Of a DNA stretch of 7,487 bases, positions 1 to 6,802 are shown one piece after another. The notes below the pieces were generated by a model. The model was not told the origin of the DNA, made no database searches, and saw nothing but the letters and a program-made list of their open reading frames with translations. Within the stretch, counting starts at the first letter, position 1, and each line of letters starts with the position of its first letter. The position numbers were made by a program, and so were the translations under genes. The stretch is from Candidatus Equibacterium intestinale (lineage in GTDB: Bacteria > Bacteroidota > Bacteroidia > Bacteroidales > UBA932): the NCBI GenBank assembly GCA_018064305.1, contig JAGHVP010000236.1, positions 1-7,487 of the forward strand, given 5' to 3'.

Positions 1-990
1 ATATGATGGAGCCGTTCTTTGTGAAGTAATGCGTTCCTGCATCTGTCCCATCTCCGTGGCGAGTGTGGGCTGGTATCCCACCGCCGAAGGCATACGGCCC
101 AGCAGTGCAGAGACCTCGCTGCCCGCCTGTGTGAAACGGAATATGTTATCAATGAAGAACAGAATATCCTTCGATCCGCCGTCCTCACTTACCGCGTCAC
201 GGAATGATTCAGCCACTGTAAGGCCCGACAGCGCCACTGAAAGACGCGCTCCGGGAGGCTCGCTCATCTGGCCGAATATCAGTGTGGCCTGCGACTGAGC
301 CATGGCATCCTTGTCTACTTTTGAAAGATTCCATTTCCCTTCTTCCATCTCCTTCAGGAATTCGTCACCATAACGGATCACTCCCGATTCGATCATTTCG
401 CGCAGCAGGTCGTTGCCCTCTCTGGTACGCTCACCCACACCTGCAAATACAGAGAAGCCGTTGTGCTTCTTTGCAATGTTGTTGATAAGCTCCATGATAA
501 GCACTGTCTTGCCCACTCCGGCGCCTCCGAAAAGACCGATCTTTCCACCTTTCACATAAGGCTCCAGAAGGTCTATCACCTTGATGCCGGTGTATAGAAC
601 CTCCTGGCTTGTGGCCAGGTCCTCGAAAGCGGGAGGATCGCGGTGGATGGATTCCGCACCGGTACGGTCGAACGGAGCCATACCGTCGATGGCATCACCT
701 GTGACATTCATCAGGCGCCCCTTGATCTGGCTACCCACAGGCATAGAGATTGTGGTGCCTTCCGAAATCACCTCCAGGCCGCGGCGCAGCCCGTCGGTAG
801 AGTCCATGGCGATGCAGCGGACCGTGTTCTCGCCGATATGCTGCTGCACTTCGATTATCAGAGTGCGGCCGTCGGGGCGCTGGAGCGAAAGTGCGTTGTG
901 GATTGCGGGAAGATCCGACTTTCCATCGGCGCTTTCAAACACCACGTCCACCACCGGTCCGATAATCTGCGAAATGTAACCTTTTGTCAT
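1..990 (-). CDS. atpD: F-type ATP synthase subunit beta, 3' end cut by window edge, apparent frameshift near the edge
   Basis: This is the catalytic beta subunit of the F1 sector of ATP synthase, which makes ATP from ADP and phosphate using the ion gradient across the inner membrane. The ATG at 990 opens MTKGYISQIIGPVVDV, the normal start of the family. Visible in order: N-terminal beta-barrel domain; P-loop GGAGVGKT at residues 155-162; GERTREGND with the catalytic Glu near 187; Walker B region ILFFIDNI near 276-283; and SALLGRMPSAVGYQP. About 330 of an expected ~500 codons are in the window. After ...MQERIT the reading frame turns into QRTAPSY, whereas the next frame gives TKNGSII, the family's continuation, so one base seems to be missing at about 22-25. 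It lies 18 bp behind the kinase gene on the same strand and has no clear promoter of its own. Identity is certain; whether the frameshift is real or a sequence error is open. Confidence 0.96.
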   Translation of the reverse strand, partial: MTKGYISQIIGPVVDVVFESADGKSDLPAIHNALSLQRPDGRTLIIEVQQHIGENTVRCIAMDSTDGLRRGLEVISEGTTISMPVGSQIKGRLMNVTGDAIDGMAPFDRTGAESIHRDPPAFEDLATSQEVLYTGIKVIDLLEPYVKGGKIGLFGGAGVGKTVLIMELINNIAKKHNGFSVFAGVGERTREGNDLLREMIESGVIRYGDEFLKEMEEGKWNLSKVDKDAMAQSQATLIFGQMSEPPGARLSVALSGLTVAESFRDAVSEDGGSKDILFFIDNIFRFTQAGSEVSALLGRMPSAVGYQPTLATEMGQMQERITSQRTAPSY

Positions 991-1008
991 ATATCAAGTT
1001 GTATTTAT

Positions 1009-1620
1009 CTAAAACAGTCCGAAGAGCAGCGAATCGATCTTGTCTGTAATCTTTCCGAAGTCCTCGGGGCGGTTTTCGAAATCAAGGCCGTCGGCGTCGA
1101 TCGTTATAACGGTGCCCTTGTATTCCGAAATCCATTTCTCGTAGCGGTCGTTCAGACCCTTGAGGTATTCAAGGCTCATCCCCTGCTCATAGTCCCTTCC
1201 GCGTTTCTGTATCTGCCCCACAAGATGCGGTACCGAGCAGCGCAGGTATATCAGCAGGTCGGGCAGCTTCACCATCCTCATCATCACAGAGAAGAGGTCC
1301 ATGTATGCATCGTAGTCGCGCTGCGAGATGTTTCCAAGAGCGCGGTTGTTGTCTACGAAGATATATACTCCTTCGAGAAGTGTGCGGTCCTGGATTATCA
1401 CATCCTTCGATTCGGCTATATCCATCACATCCTTGAAGCGCTGCGTCAGGAAATAGACCTCCAGGTTGAACGACCATCGCTTGATGTCGCCGTAGTAGTC
1501 TTCCAGATAGGGATTGTAGGTCACGGCCTCGTACTTGGGTGTCCAGCCGTAGTGTTCGGCCAGCATCCTCGTGAGGGTGGTCTTTCCAGATCCGATATTA
1601 CCTGCAATTCCTATGTGCAT
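1009..1620 (-). CDS. deoxynucleoside kinase (dNK/dCK-dGK family)
   Basis: This 203-residue cytoplasmic kinase is predicted to transfer the gamma-phosphate of ATP (or another NTP) to a deoxynucleoside in the salvage route to dNTPs. The P-loop GNIGSGKT is at residues 7-14, right after the start MHIGIAG, so the ATG at 1620 is well supported. Glu31 in the stretch KYEAVTYNPYLEDYY fits the conserved acidic residue of the substrate pocket. The DRT triplet at 78-80 matches the family's D/E-R-S motif. The basic segment KRGRDYEQG near 139-147 fits the LID that closes over the phosphates. Length is typical for bacterial family members. Whether it prefers dAdo, dGuo, dCyd or thymidine cannot be read from sequence alone. 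It sits 12 bp downstream of the carbonic anhydrase-like gene and 18 bp upstream of atpD, which suggests one transcript. Confidence 0.93.
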   Translation of the reverse strand: MHIGIAGNIGSGKTTLTRMLAEHYGWTPKYEAVTYNPYLEDYYGDIKRWSFNLEVYFLTQRFKDVMDIAESKDVIIQDRTLLEGVYIFVDNNRALGNISQRDYDAYMDLFSVMMRMVKLPDLLIYLRCSVPHLVGQIQKRGRDYEQGMSLEYLKGLNDRYEKWISEYKGTVITIDADGLDFENRPEDFGKITDKIDSLLFGLF

Positions 1621-1632
1621 ACCGATGGATTG

Positions 1633-2166
1633 TTATTTGTCCTGCTCTGCGCCGTCGGGCTGCATATACCAGTCTTTGTACAGCATATAGCCCTGCGCGT
1701 TCTTGTGTGCAGCCTGTGCGATGGCCTCAGAAGCGTCTTTCACTTTCTTTGCGGGCACGCCGGCGTAGATTCCGGGCTCGAGCACGGAATTGCTCAGCAC
1801 CACCGCACCTGCTGCTATGATTGTGTTGTCGGGAATAACGGCGTTGTCCATAAGTATCGCCCCCATTCCTACAAGTACGTTGTTACCAACCTTTGCGCCG
1901 TGGATTACTGCATTGTGGCCGACCGACACGTCGCTTCCTATTTCAACCACCGAGCGTTTGTAAAGGGTGTGGAGCACAGCTCCGTCCTGTATGTTCACAC
2001 GGTCTCCCATCACAATCGGGTTCACGTCACCGCGGAGCACTGCACCATACCAGATGCTGCAGTCGTCGCCCATTGTGACATCACCTATCAAGGCTGCATT
2101 TTCAGCCAGGAAACATCTCTCGCCTGTCTTCGGCGTAACGCCGTTAAGTTCTCTTATAATTGCCAT
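1633..2166 (-). CDS. gamma-carbonic anhydrase family protein (left-handed beta-helix hexapeptide repeats)
   Basis: This 177-residue protein belongs to the YrdA/PaaY/Cam-like gamma-class family, which folds as a left-handed parallel beta-helix and forms trimers with metal sites between subunits. Hexapeptide-type repeats run from about residue 22 to 135 (for example AALIGDVTMGDDCSIW and AVIHGAKVGNNVLVG). Three histidines sit where the zinc or iron ligands are expected: His66 in AVLH, His84 in VGH and His89 in VIHG; the five-residue spacing of the last two matches Cam. Arg45 in VLRGD and the NIQDG segment are also family hallmarks. A C-terminal helix follows. Many such proteins have weak or unproven CO2 hydration activity, so the reaction is inferred. 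The alternative, a hexapeptide acyltransferase, is less likely given the three His. It is the first gene after a good promoter and leads the run into the kinase gene and atpD. Confidence 0.93.
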   Translation of the reverse strand: MAIIRELNGVTPKTGERCFLAENAALIGDVTMGDDCSIWYGAVLRGDVNPIVMGDRVNIQDGAVLHTLYKRSVVEIGSDVSVGHNAVIHGAKVGNNVLVGMGAILMDNAVIPDNTIIAAGAVVLSNSVLEPGIYAGVPAKKVKDASEAIAQAAHKNAQGYMLYKDWYMQPDGAEQDK

Positions 2167-2190
2167 TGCTTTTGTTGGTTACTAATCGCG

Positions 2191-2221
2191 CAAAGATAGT
2201 CAAATCCGCATCACTTTGCAA
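2191..2221 (-). promoter_or_regulatory. Bacteroidota-type promoter for the carbonic anhydrase-kinase-atpD run
   Basis: On the minus strand TATCTTTG (2198 to 2191) fits the TAnnTTTG -7 element of Bacteroidota sigma-A promoters exactly. A TTG (2221 to 2219) lies 20 nt upstream, at the place of the -33 element. Transcription would begin about 20 nt before the ATG at 2166, giving a short leader. No other good promoter is visible in front of the kinase or atpD, so this one may drive all three genes. Confidence 0.6.
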
Positions 2222-2264
2222 TACGGAATATGTTATGTTTCCACAGTTTTTTGACAATATTCTA

Positions 2265-2987
2265 TTATCCGCGGCGGAAGAGAGCGCAGGTGATGGCAGT
2301 GGCCACAGCCACGTTGAGCGATTCGCTGGTGACAGAGCCTCTCGGATATGGAGGAATCAGCAGGCGGTGGGTGACACGGGAGGCACATTCCGCACCGATT
2401 CCGAACGATTCGGAGCCCATCACAACAAGGCCCGACTGCTGCAGCTCCACACCGTAGATATCTTCTCCGTCAAGGAAAGTGCCGTAGACAGGCATTCCTG
2501 CTGCAGTGAAGCGCTCCAGCACCGATGGCAGGTTGCAATAGATGATTTCCTTACGGAATATGGCACCCATGGTGGCCTGGACCGTCTTGGGGTTGTAAAG
2601 CTCCACGGTATCCTCCGATGCGAAGACCGCATCTATGCCGAACCAGTCTGCTATTCTGATGATGGTGCCCAGGTTGCCCGGGTCACGGACGGAATCGAGT
2701 GCCAATGCCAGCGGTCTGGAGGCTATGATGGAGTCTATTTCAGATTCTGACGGTGCCTCTGGGATGCGCACCACCGCCAGTGCGGGAGAGGGAGACGAGA
2801 GTGATGATATCTGCCGCATGGCCTCTTCACCTATGTCGGATGTGCGGTAGACCGAAACCACCTCGAGGCTGCTGGCAAGGGCCTCGGCCACCATCTTTTC
2901 ACCTTCCACCACAAACAGTCCGGCCTCTTCGCGCTGCTTTTTTGCAGACAACGCACGAATTCTCTTTATTTCCGCTTTTGAAATCAT
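2265..2987 (-). CDS. TrmH/SpoU-family RNA 2'-O-ribose methyltransferase
   Basis: This 240-residue SPOUT-class enzyme is predicted to move a methyl group from S-adenosylmethionine to a ribose 2'-OH in rRNA or tRNA. The N-terminal part (about 1-90), with LFVVEGEKMVAEAL near residues 24-37, is the substrate-binding domain of RlmB/TsnR-like proteins. The knotted catalytic domain follows with all three SpoU motifs: motif 1, DPGNLGTIIRIADWFG from residue 102 (Asn105 and Arg111 are the usual catalytic positions); motif 2, VVMGSESFGIG at 188-198; motif 3, IPPYPRG at 211-217 followed by SESLNVAVATAI with Asn225. The length fits a complete two-domain enzyme. The target nucleotide cannot be deduced. It is divergent from the TamL-like gene and separated by 98 bp from the next minus-strand gene, which has its own promoter. 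Confidence 0.93.
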   Translation of the reverse strand: MISKAEIKRIRALSAKKQREEAGLFVVEGEKMVAEALASSLEVVSVYRTSDIGEEAMRQISSLSSPSPALAVVRIPEAPSESEIDSIIASRPLALALDSVRDPGNLGTIIRIADWFGIDAVFASEDTVELYNPKTVQATMGAIFRKEIIYCNLPSVLERFTAAGMPVYGTFLDGEDIYGVELQQSGLVVMGSESFGIGAECASRVTHRLLIPPYPRGSVTSESLNVAVATAITCALFRRG

Positions 2988-2991
2988 GCAT

Positions 2992-2999
2992 CAAAGTTA
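2992..2999 (-). promoter_or_regulatory. -7 element in front of the RNA methyltransferase gene (possibly leaderless)
   Basis: On the minus strand TAACTTTG matches TAnnTTTG. It ends only 4 nt before the ATG at 2987, so if used, transcription would start at or next to the start codon, giving a leaderless or nearly leaderless mRNA. No clear -33 TTG is seen at the right distance; the upstream sequence is AT-rich. Confidence 0.4.
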
Positions 3000-3008
3000 A
3001 AAAATAAT

Positions 3009-3016
3009 TACATTTG
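3009..3016 (+). promoter_or_regulatory. -7 element for the TamL-like gene
   Basis: TACATTTG matches the TAnnTTTG consensus and lies 26 bp before the ATG at 3043. No convincing -33 TTG is present about 20 bp upstream. Between it and the start codon is a purine-rich GGAAGGAAAG at 3031-3040, which could act as a ribosome binding site. The element is 9 bp from the opposing -7 element of the methyltransferase gene, so the two promoters overlap physically. Confidence 0.5.
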
Positions 3017-3042
3017 TAAGTTATATAAGCGGAAGGAAAGTT

Positions 3043-5193
3043 ATGAAACTGCGCATATCAGCAAGGATACTGGCAAAGGTTGCCCTCCAGGCAGCCGTTT
3101 CTGCCGCAGTCTGCTCATGTGCCAGCACAAGGAACATCCCCGAAGGAGAATATATCCTGAAAGAGAACAACATCCAGATAACCAATTCGAAGACCTACTC
3201 CCCTTCCGACCTCAATGCCTACCTGAAGCAGGCAGAAAATGACAATCTCATATTCGGCATCAAATCTCTGTTTGCAGAGCCCACACTGCTCAACGAAGAC
3301 CTTATCGAGCCGTCATGCAGCGGAATGATCCGCCATCTCGAGTATCTGGGATACTATGGGTCGGAGATCGAGACGAATGTCGAGCGCGGCAGAAAGAAGG
3401 CAAAGGTCAACTACCTGGTGACACTGGGCAAGCAGTATCCGATAAAGGATGTGGAGTATGCAATTGCCGACACTGCCATCAGCAGGATTTTCAAGGAGGA
3501 TTCCGTGAATTTCACAATCCGCAGGGGGCAGCCGCTCTCCGAAGAGAGCCTTGAGACAGAGACAGAGCGCCTTGCGGCACTCCTGCGCAGCAAGGGATAC
3601 TACGGCTTCACCAAGAACTACTTCTTCAATTTTGCCGACACCACCGCAGTGCGCGACTCATCCATCCTTAAGATAGAGCTGCGCGACTACACCCGAAACG
3701 AGGCACCCACACAGGCAAAGCCGCACCGCAGGTTCACCATCCGCAACGTGGAGATAGAGACGCCTCCCGGCCTGAATGTGAGCCAGAAATTCCTTGATGG
3801 AATCAACCGCATCGAAAGCGGTATGACATACAGCGAAGAGCTTATCAACAACACCTACAGCCGGTTTGCCGGGATCCCCCTGTTCAATACCGTCAATGTA
3901 AACCTGCGTCCTGTAGACACCACAGGAGTTGACTGCAAGATTTCGCTCACTCCCGCAAAACTGCAGGCATACGAGGTGAACATGGAGGCCTCCACGAACT
4001 CTTCGGCACTGATAGGTATCTCACCCTCGCTTTCATACAAGCACCTTAACCTCTTCGGCGGTGGTGAAGTGCTCACACTGGGTTTCCGCGGTAACTTCCA
4101 GTTCAAGCTTAACGACCCGGCCCGCAGCAACGAGTTTGCAATATCGTCAGGAACCACATTCCCCAAGCTGCTGTTGCTGCCCAGAGAGATCAACAACCAG
4201 CCCAGCCTGCCTGCCACAGAAATCACGCTGGCCTACAATTACCAGGACCGTCCGGAATACAACCGCAACATCATCTCTTCTTCGTACGGTTATATCTGGA
4301 GTGCCTCTCCGAAGCTCAAGTACAACCTTAATGTACTGAGCCTGAATGTCATCAAGATATTCAACATCGACCCAGAATTCTACAGCAACCTGAACAGCAG
4401 CTACCTGCAGTACCAATATCAGAACCACTTCGACCTCGGTGCCAACGCCACGGTCTATTACACCAACGACCCGGCAGTGTCGCCGAAAGGCAACCATTTC
4501 TACATCAGGTGGGATGTTTCGGCCAGCGGCAACCTGCTCAACCTTGCTTCAGGCGCGCTTGACAAGAACAGTGCGGGAGAAAGCCTGATCTGGGGCATCC
4601 CCTACTCGCAGTATATCCGCAACCAGGTTACTATGGTAGAAACGCTCAGGTTCGGCCGCGACAACAAGGCAAGCCTTGCAGGACGCCTCCTTGCAGGTGT
4701 GGGATATGCCTACGGCAACTCTCACGCACTGCCTCTCGAGCAAATGTTCTATGCCGGCGGTGCAAGTTCGCTGCGAGGCTGGCAGTCACGCACCGCAGGT
4801 CCTGGCTGCGCACCTCTGGACAAGACTTTCGCCATCTACAACCAGACCGGCGACATGCACCTCGAGGCCAACCTGGAGCTCCGGTTCCCGCTGTTCTGGA
4901 AGCTCAAGGGCGCTCTCTTCACTGATATCGGAAACATCTGGAACCTGCCCGACAAAGAGATGGAGGCAGCCTCTCGCACATACGCGCTTTCGGTGTTCTC
5001 GTTTGACAATCTTGCCAAATCCACCGCAGTATCGTGGGGCACCGGCGCCCGTCTCGACTTCGACATGCTGCTTGTGCGCGTGGACATCGGCTTCAAGGGC
5101 TACGACCCTGCCGCACAGCACTGGCTCACCCCCGCCGAGTGGTTCTCAAGGAACGGCTTTGCGCTCCACCTCGGTATCGGATATCCGTTCTAG
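3043..5193 (+). CDS. lipidated Omp85-family outer-membrane protein (BamA/TamA family, TamL-like)
   Basis: This 716-residue protein begins with a basic N-terminus and a hydrophobic segment ending in AAVCSCAST. Cys26 fits a lipobox (V-C-S-C, with an unusual Cys at -2), so it is probably a lipoprotein. Residues ~30-305 read as POTRA-like repeats: about 30-120, one starting near YPIKDVEYAI (residue 132), and one starting near RRFTIRNVEIE (residue 229). From about 310 to the end lies a surface-antigen/Omp85 16-strand barrel with alternating aromatic strands. SLRGW at 576-580 is the L6 (V/L)RG(F/Y/W) motif that contacts the barrel wall. The C-terminus GIGYPF ends in Phe, as outer-membrane beta-signals do. 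BamA is normally larger and not lipidated; the lipid anchor and length favour the Bacteroidota TamL type, thought to help insert outer-membrane proteins together with TamB. No tamB is in the window, so this assignment is inference. The SDR gene follows after 56 bp. Confidence 0.9.
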   Translation: MKLRISARILAKVALQAAVSAAVCSCASTRNIPEGEYILKENNIQITNSKTYSPSDLNAYLKQAENDNLIFGIKSLFAEPTLLNEDLIEPSCSGMIRHLEYLGYYGSEIETNVERGRKKAKVNYLVTLGKQYPIKDVEYAIADTAISRIFKEDSVNFTIRRGQPLSEESLETETERLAALLRSKGYYGFTKNYFFNFADTTAVRDSSILKIELRDYTRNEAPTQAKPHRRFTIRNVEIETPPGLNVSQKFLDGINRIESGMTYSEELINNTYSRFAGIPLFNTVNVNLRPVDTTGVDCKISLTPAKLQAYEVNMEASTNSSALIGISPSLSYKHLNLFGGGEVLTLGFRGNFQFKLNDPARSNEFAISSGTTFPKLLLLPREINNQPSLPATEITLAYNYQDRPEYNRNIISSSYGYIWSASPKLKYNLNVLSLNVIKIFNIDPEFYSNLNSSYLQYQYQNHFDLGANATVYYTNDPAVSPKGNHFYIRWDVSASGNLLNLASGALDKNSAGESLIWGIPYSQYIRNQVTMVETLRFGRDNKASLAGRLLAGVGYAYGNSHALPLEQMFYAGGASSLRGWQSRTAGPGCAPLDKTFAIYNQTGDMHLEANLELRFPLFWKLKGALFTDIGNIWNLPDKEMEAASRTYALSVFSFDNLAKSTAVSWGTGARLDFDMLLVRVDIGFKGYDPAAQHWLTPAEWFSRNGFALHLGIGYPF

Positions 5194-5249
5194 TCATTTA
5201 TGTAGCTGCAGCATCCGGCCAGGGCAGTTCAAGACAATATAGACAGAGC

Positions 5250-6077
5250 ATGAAAAGCAGTTATATCTTCAAGCAGATAACAATTCTGGCAGCAAAGCTG
5301 GGGCGCGCCCCGCTGGCTGTGATCACCGGTGGCAGCAGCGGCATGGGGCTGGAATATGCGCGGCTTCTGGCAGGCTGCGGCGCCGACCTCCTGCTTGTAA
5401 GCAACCAGCCGGAACAGCTTATCCAGGTCTCTTCCGACCTTGTTGAGGAGTTCGGCGTGAATGTCCACTCTTTGTTTCTGGACCTCAGTCTTGCCGGATC
5501 GGCCGACTCCCTGATGGACTGGCTTGACGCCCAAGGGCTGGAGCCCGACATCTTCATCAGCAATGCGGGGATGTTCTTCTTCCACGAACTTGACCGTGAA
5601 ACGCTCGACGGCAAGGCGTCTGCCATGATGAACCTGCACATGAATTTTCCGGCACGGCTTATTACCCTCATGGGACTGCGTATGAAGGAGCGCGGCATCG
5701 GCTATATCCTGATTGTATCTTCAATGACGGCAAGGATACCGATGCCGGGGATCACTGTCTACTCTGCCACGAAGGCTTTCCTGCGGAGCTTCGGTTGTTC
5801 GTTCCACTATGAGATGAAAGAGTACGGCATTGGTGTGACCACTGTCTGCCCTGCCGCTGTTGCCACTCCGCTCTTCCGCATGAAGCCGTCTCTTATGAAG
5901 CTCGGCACTGCCACCGGTTTCATCCGTCCGCCGCAATGGCTTGTTCGCCGCGCCTTGAAGGGGATGTTCCGCCGCCGCATGCTGCTGCGCCCTGCCCCCA
6001 TGAACTTCTGGCTCCCCGCCCTCATCGCCATTCTCCCCCATCGCCTTGTCTCAAAGATCTGGCGCCGTATCCGGTAG
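5250..6077 (+). CDS. SDR-family NAD(P)-dependent oxidoreductase
   Basis: This 275-residue classical short-chain dehydrogenase/reductase has a Rossmann fold. The cofactor loop TGGSSGMG is at residues 26-33 (usual form TGxxxGxG), Asp78 at the adenine-contact position is followed by Leu, and NAG is at 105-107. The catalytic Ser158, Tyr171 and Lys175 are in VSSMTA and VYSATKAF, with the canonical 13-residue Ser-Tyr gap. Asn128 is a candidate for the fourth catalytic residue. SNQ follows beta-strand 2 with no acidic residue there, which favours NADP(H), but this is weak. The C-terminal ~35 residues are basic and hydrophobic (NFWLPALIAILP, then KIWRRIR), which may mean membrane contact. The substrate is unknown. 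The ATG at 5250 is chosen because in-frame codons further upstream run into the preceding gene and the Rossmann strand starts right after it. No TAnnTTTG promoter is seen in the 56-bp gap, so it may be co-transcribed with the TamL-like gene. Confidence 0.93.
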   Translation: MKSSYIFKQITILAAKLGRAPLAVITGGSSGMGLEYARLLAGCGADLLLVSNQPEQLIQVSSDLVEEFGVNVHSLFLDLSLAGSADSLMDWLDAQGLEPDIFISNAGMFFFHELDRETLDGKASAMMNLHMNFPARLITLMGLRMKERGIGYILIVSSMTARIPMPGITVYSATKAFLRSFGCSFHYEMKEYGIGVTTVCPAAVATPLFRMKPSLMKLGTATGFIRPPQWLVRRALKGMFRRRMLLRPAPMNFWLPALIAILPHRLVSKIWRRIR

Positions 6078-6110
6078 TATCATGACATGACTGCCTCATG
6101 TTGCCGCGCC

Positions 6111-6285
6111 TGTCCGAAGAATCGCATGATTTCCGGCTGCAACGAAGCCACGTTCATGGACTAGCAGTCAAAATCCAGGGAAAACGTTGCTAGTCCAAGC
6201 CCAAATATCGTTTTCATGCCCCAAAGCCGGTGACTAGCAACGAAAAAGGGCATTTTTGATGGTTAGTCCTGCGGCAGGTAGCCGC
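6111..6285 (+). repeat. repeat R, copy 1 (direct repeat of 6803-6986)
   Basis: The first ~168 bp align without gaps to the second copy 692 bp downstream with about 20 mismatches by hand count (~88% identity); the last few bases differ by a 4-bp insertion in copy 2. It holds four alternating boxes: GGACTAGCA (6158-6166), CGTTGCTAGTCC (6185-6196), GACTAGCAACG (6232-6242) and GTTAGTCC (6262-6269). Boxes 1 and 2 form a perfect 9-bp inverted repeat around 21 nt; boxes 2 and 3 form a perfect 11-bp inverted repeat around 36 nt. It starts 33 bp after the SDR stop codon. No reading frame is conserved between the copies. Function unknown: a structured RNA, a protein-binding array and a recombination site are all possible. 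Confidence 0.85.
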
Positions 6286-6294
6286 ACCTGTGAC

Positions 6295-6525
6295 GCGCTG
6301 GCAACTGTGCTGCGGAGCATCTTCGTTCGCTTGCGCTCACTCCGGCCTTCCCGCAGCATCTTTCGTTCTGCACCGCTCTACGGCGCAGAACTCATCTGCG
6401 GCGGTGTCTCCCGTTTAAACTTCACGGGTCGCGAGGGTGTTCAAGCAAGCATTCTATGCTTGCGGCCCGAGCAGCCGGGCTTTAGCCCGCCGGGCGATGT
6501 GCTCCGGCAGCGCACTGCCAGACGC
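6295..6525 (+). repeat. element E, copy 1, bounded by imperfect terminal inverted repeats
   Basis: The left end GCGCTGGCA (6295-6303) and right end TGCCAGACGC (6516-6525) are near-perfect inverted repeats. The match continues inward with gaps (TGCTGC.GGAGCA on the left, the reverse complement of TGCTCCGGCAGCGCA on the right). The interior has an 8-bp stem TGCTGCGG/CCGCAGCA (6308-6315 / 6351-6358), a hairpin CAAGCAT-TCT-ATGCTTG (6446-6462) and a hairpin CGGGCT-TT-AGCCCG (6476-6489). The same blocks occur in reverse-complement order at 6994-7403. It is preceded by repeat R with only 9 bp between. Short open frames across it are not conserved with the other copy and are probably not genes. It is MITE-like in form, but no clear target-site duplication is seen. 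Confidence 0.75.
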
Positions 6526-6802
6526 TTATTTTCAGCGTGGTGGCATTGCCTGCGGCCATACCTTACGGCCTTCGCAGGGCTTGCCTGCGGCTTGCCCTGC
6601 AAGGCTGTTGATTCTGAGACAGGACGCACAGATAGCCCACCGCAGCGGCCGTAACCACAAAATCTAACTCCTGCCGAGAATAAGCCAGATTCTCGGCCTT
6701 ATGAAATCGCACGGCCGAAAAAACGCAATATTCTCGGCCGAACGCATCATTCTGAAGCAGAATTCCGAATAATTGCAAGAATCTCGGCCGCGAGCCATCG
6801 TC
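6526..6802. other. non-coding spacer between E copy 1 and R copy 2, with CGGCCG palindromes and hairpins
   Basis: There is no supportable gene here. It contains a 7-bp inverted repeat GCAGGGC/GCCCTGC (6574-6580 / 6594-6600) within short direct repeats of TTGCCTGCGGC-like sequence. A strong hairpin lies at 6673-6697. The palindrome CGGCCG occurs at 6646, 6712, 6735 and 6785, and again at 6826 inside repeat R. Three of these, with the CGGCC at 6694, are preceded by a similar word (ATTCTCGGCC or GAATCTCGGCC). Confidence 0.6.
6673..6697. repeat. 9-bp perfect hairpin GCCGAGAAT / ATTCTCGGC
   Basis: The arms at 6673-6681 and 6689-6697 are perfectly complementary around a 7-nt loop (AAGCCAG). No T-run follows on either strand, so it is not a typical intrinsic terminator. 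The right-arm sequence recurs as ATTCTCGGCCG at 6730-6740 and, with small changes, at 6780-6790, so the hairpin is built from a locally repeated word. Confidence 0.7.

Noticed and set aside
643..2199. A long plus-strand open frame (518 codons) across the kinase and carbonic anhydrase-like genes
   Set aside because: It is antisense to three well-recognised genes (atpD, dNK, gamma-CA) and its translation resembles no family; it arises from their GC-rich codon use.
2251..2268. TTGACA with TATTAT on the plus strand as a sigma-70 type promoter
   Set aside because: The spacing between the two words is about 6 bp instead of 17, and Bacteroidota do not use this consensus; no plus-strand gene follows.
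5034..5249. Longer N-terminus for the SDR starting at 5034
   Set aside because: It would overlap 160 bp of the TamL-like gene and adds an Arg-rich sequence foreign to the family; the Rossmann strand begins just after the ATG at 5250.
6085..6101. ACATGA/TCATGT hairpin just after the SDR stop as a terminator
   Set aside because: Only a 6-bp AT-rich stem with no T-run behind it.
6256..6654. A 132-codon plus-strand open frame over E copy 1
   Set aside because: Same reason: it starts inside repeat R, crosses hairpins and inverted repeats, and shows no domain.
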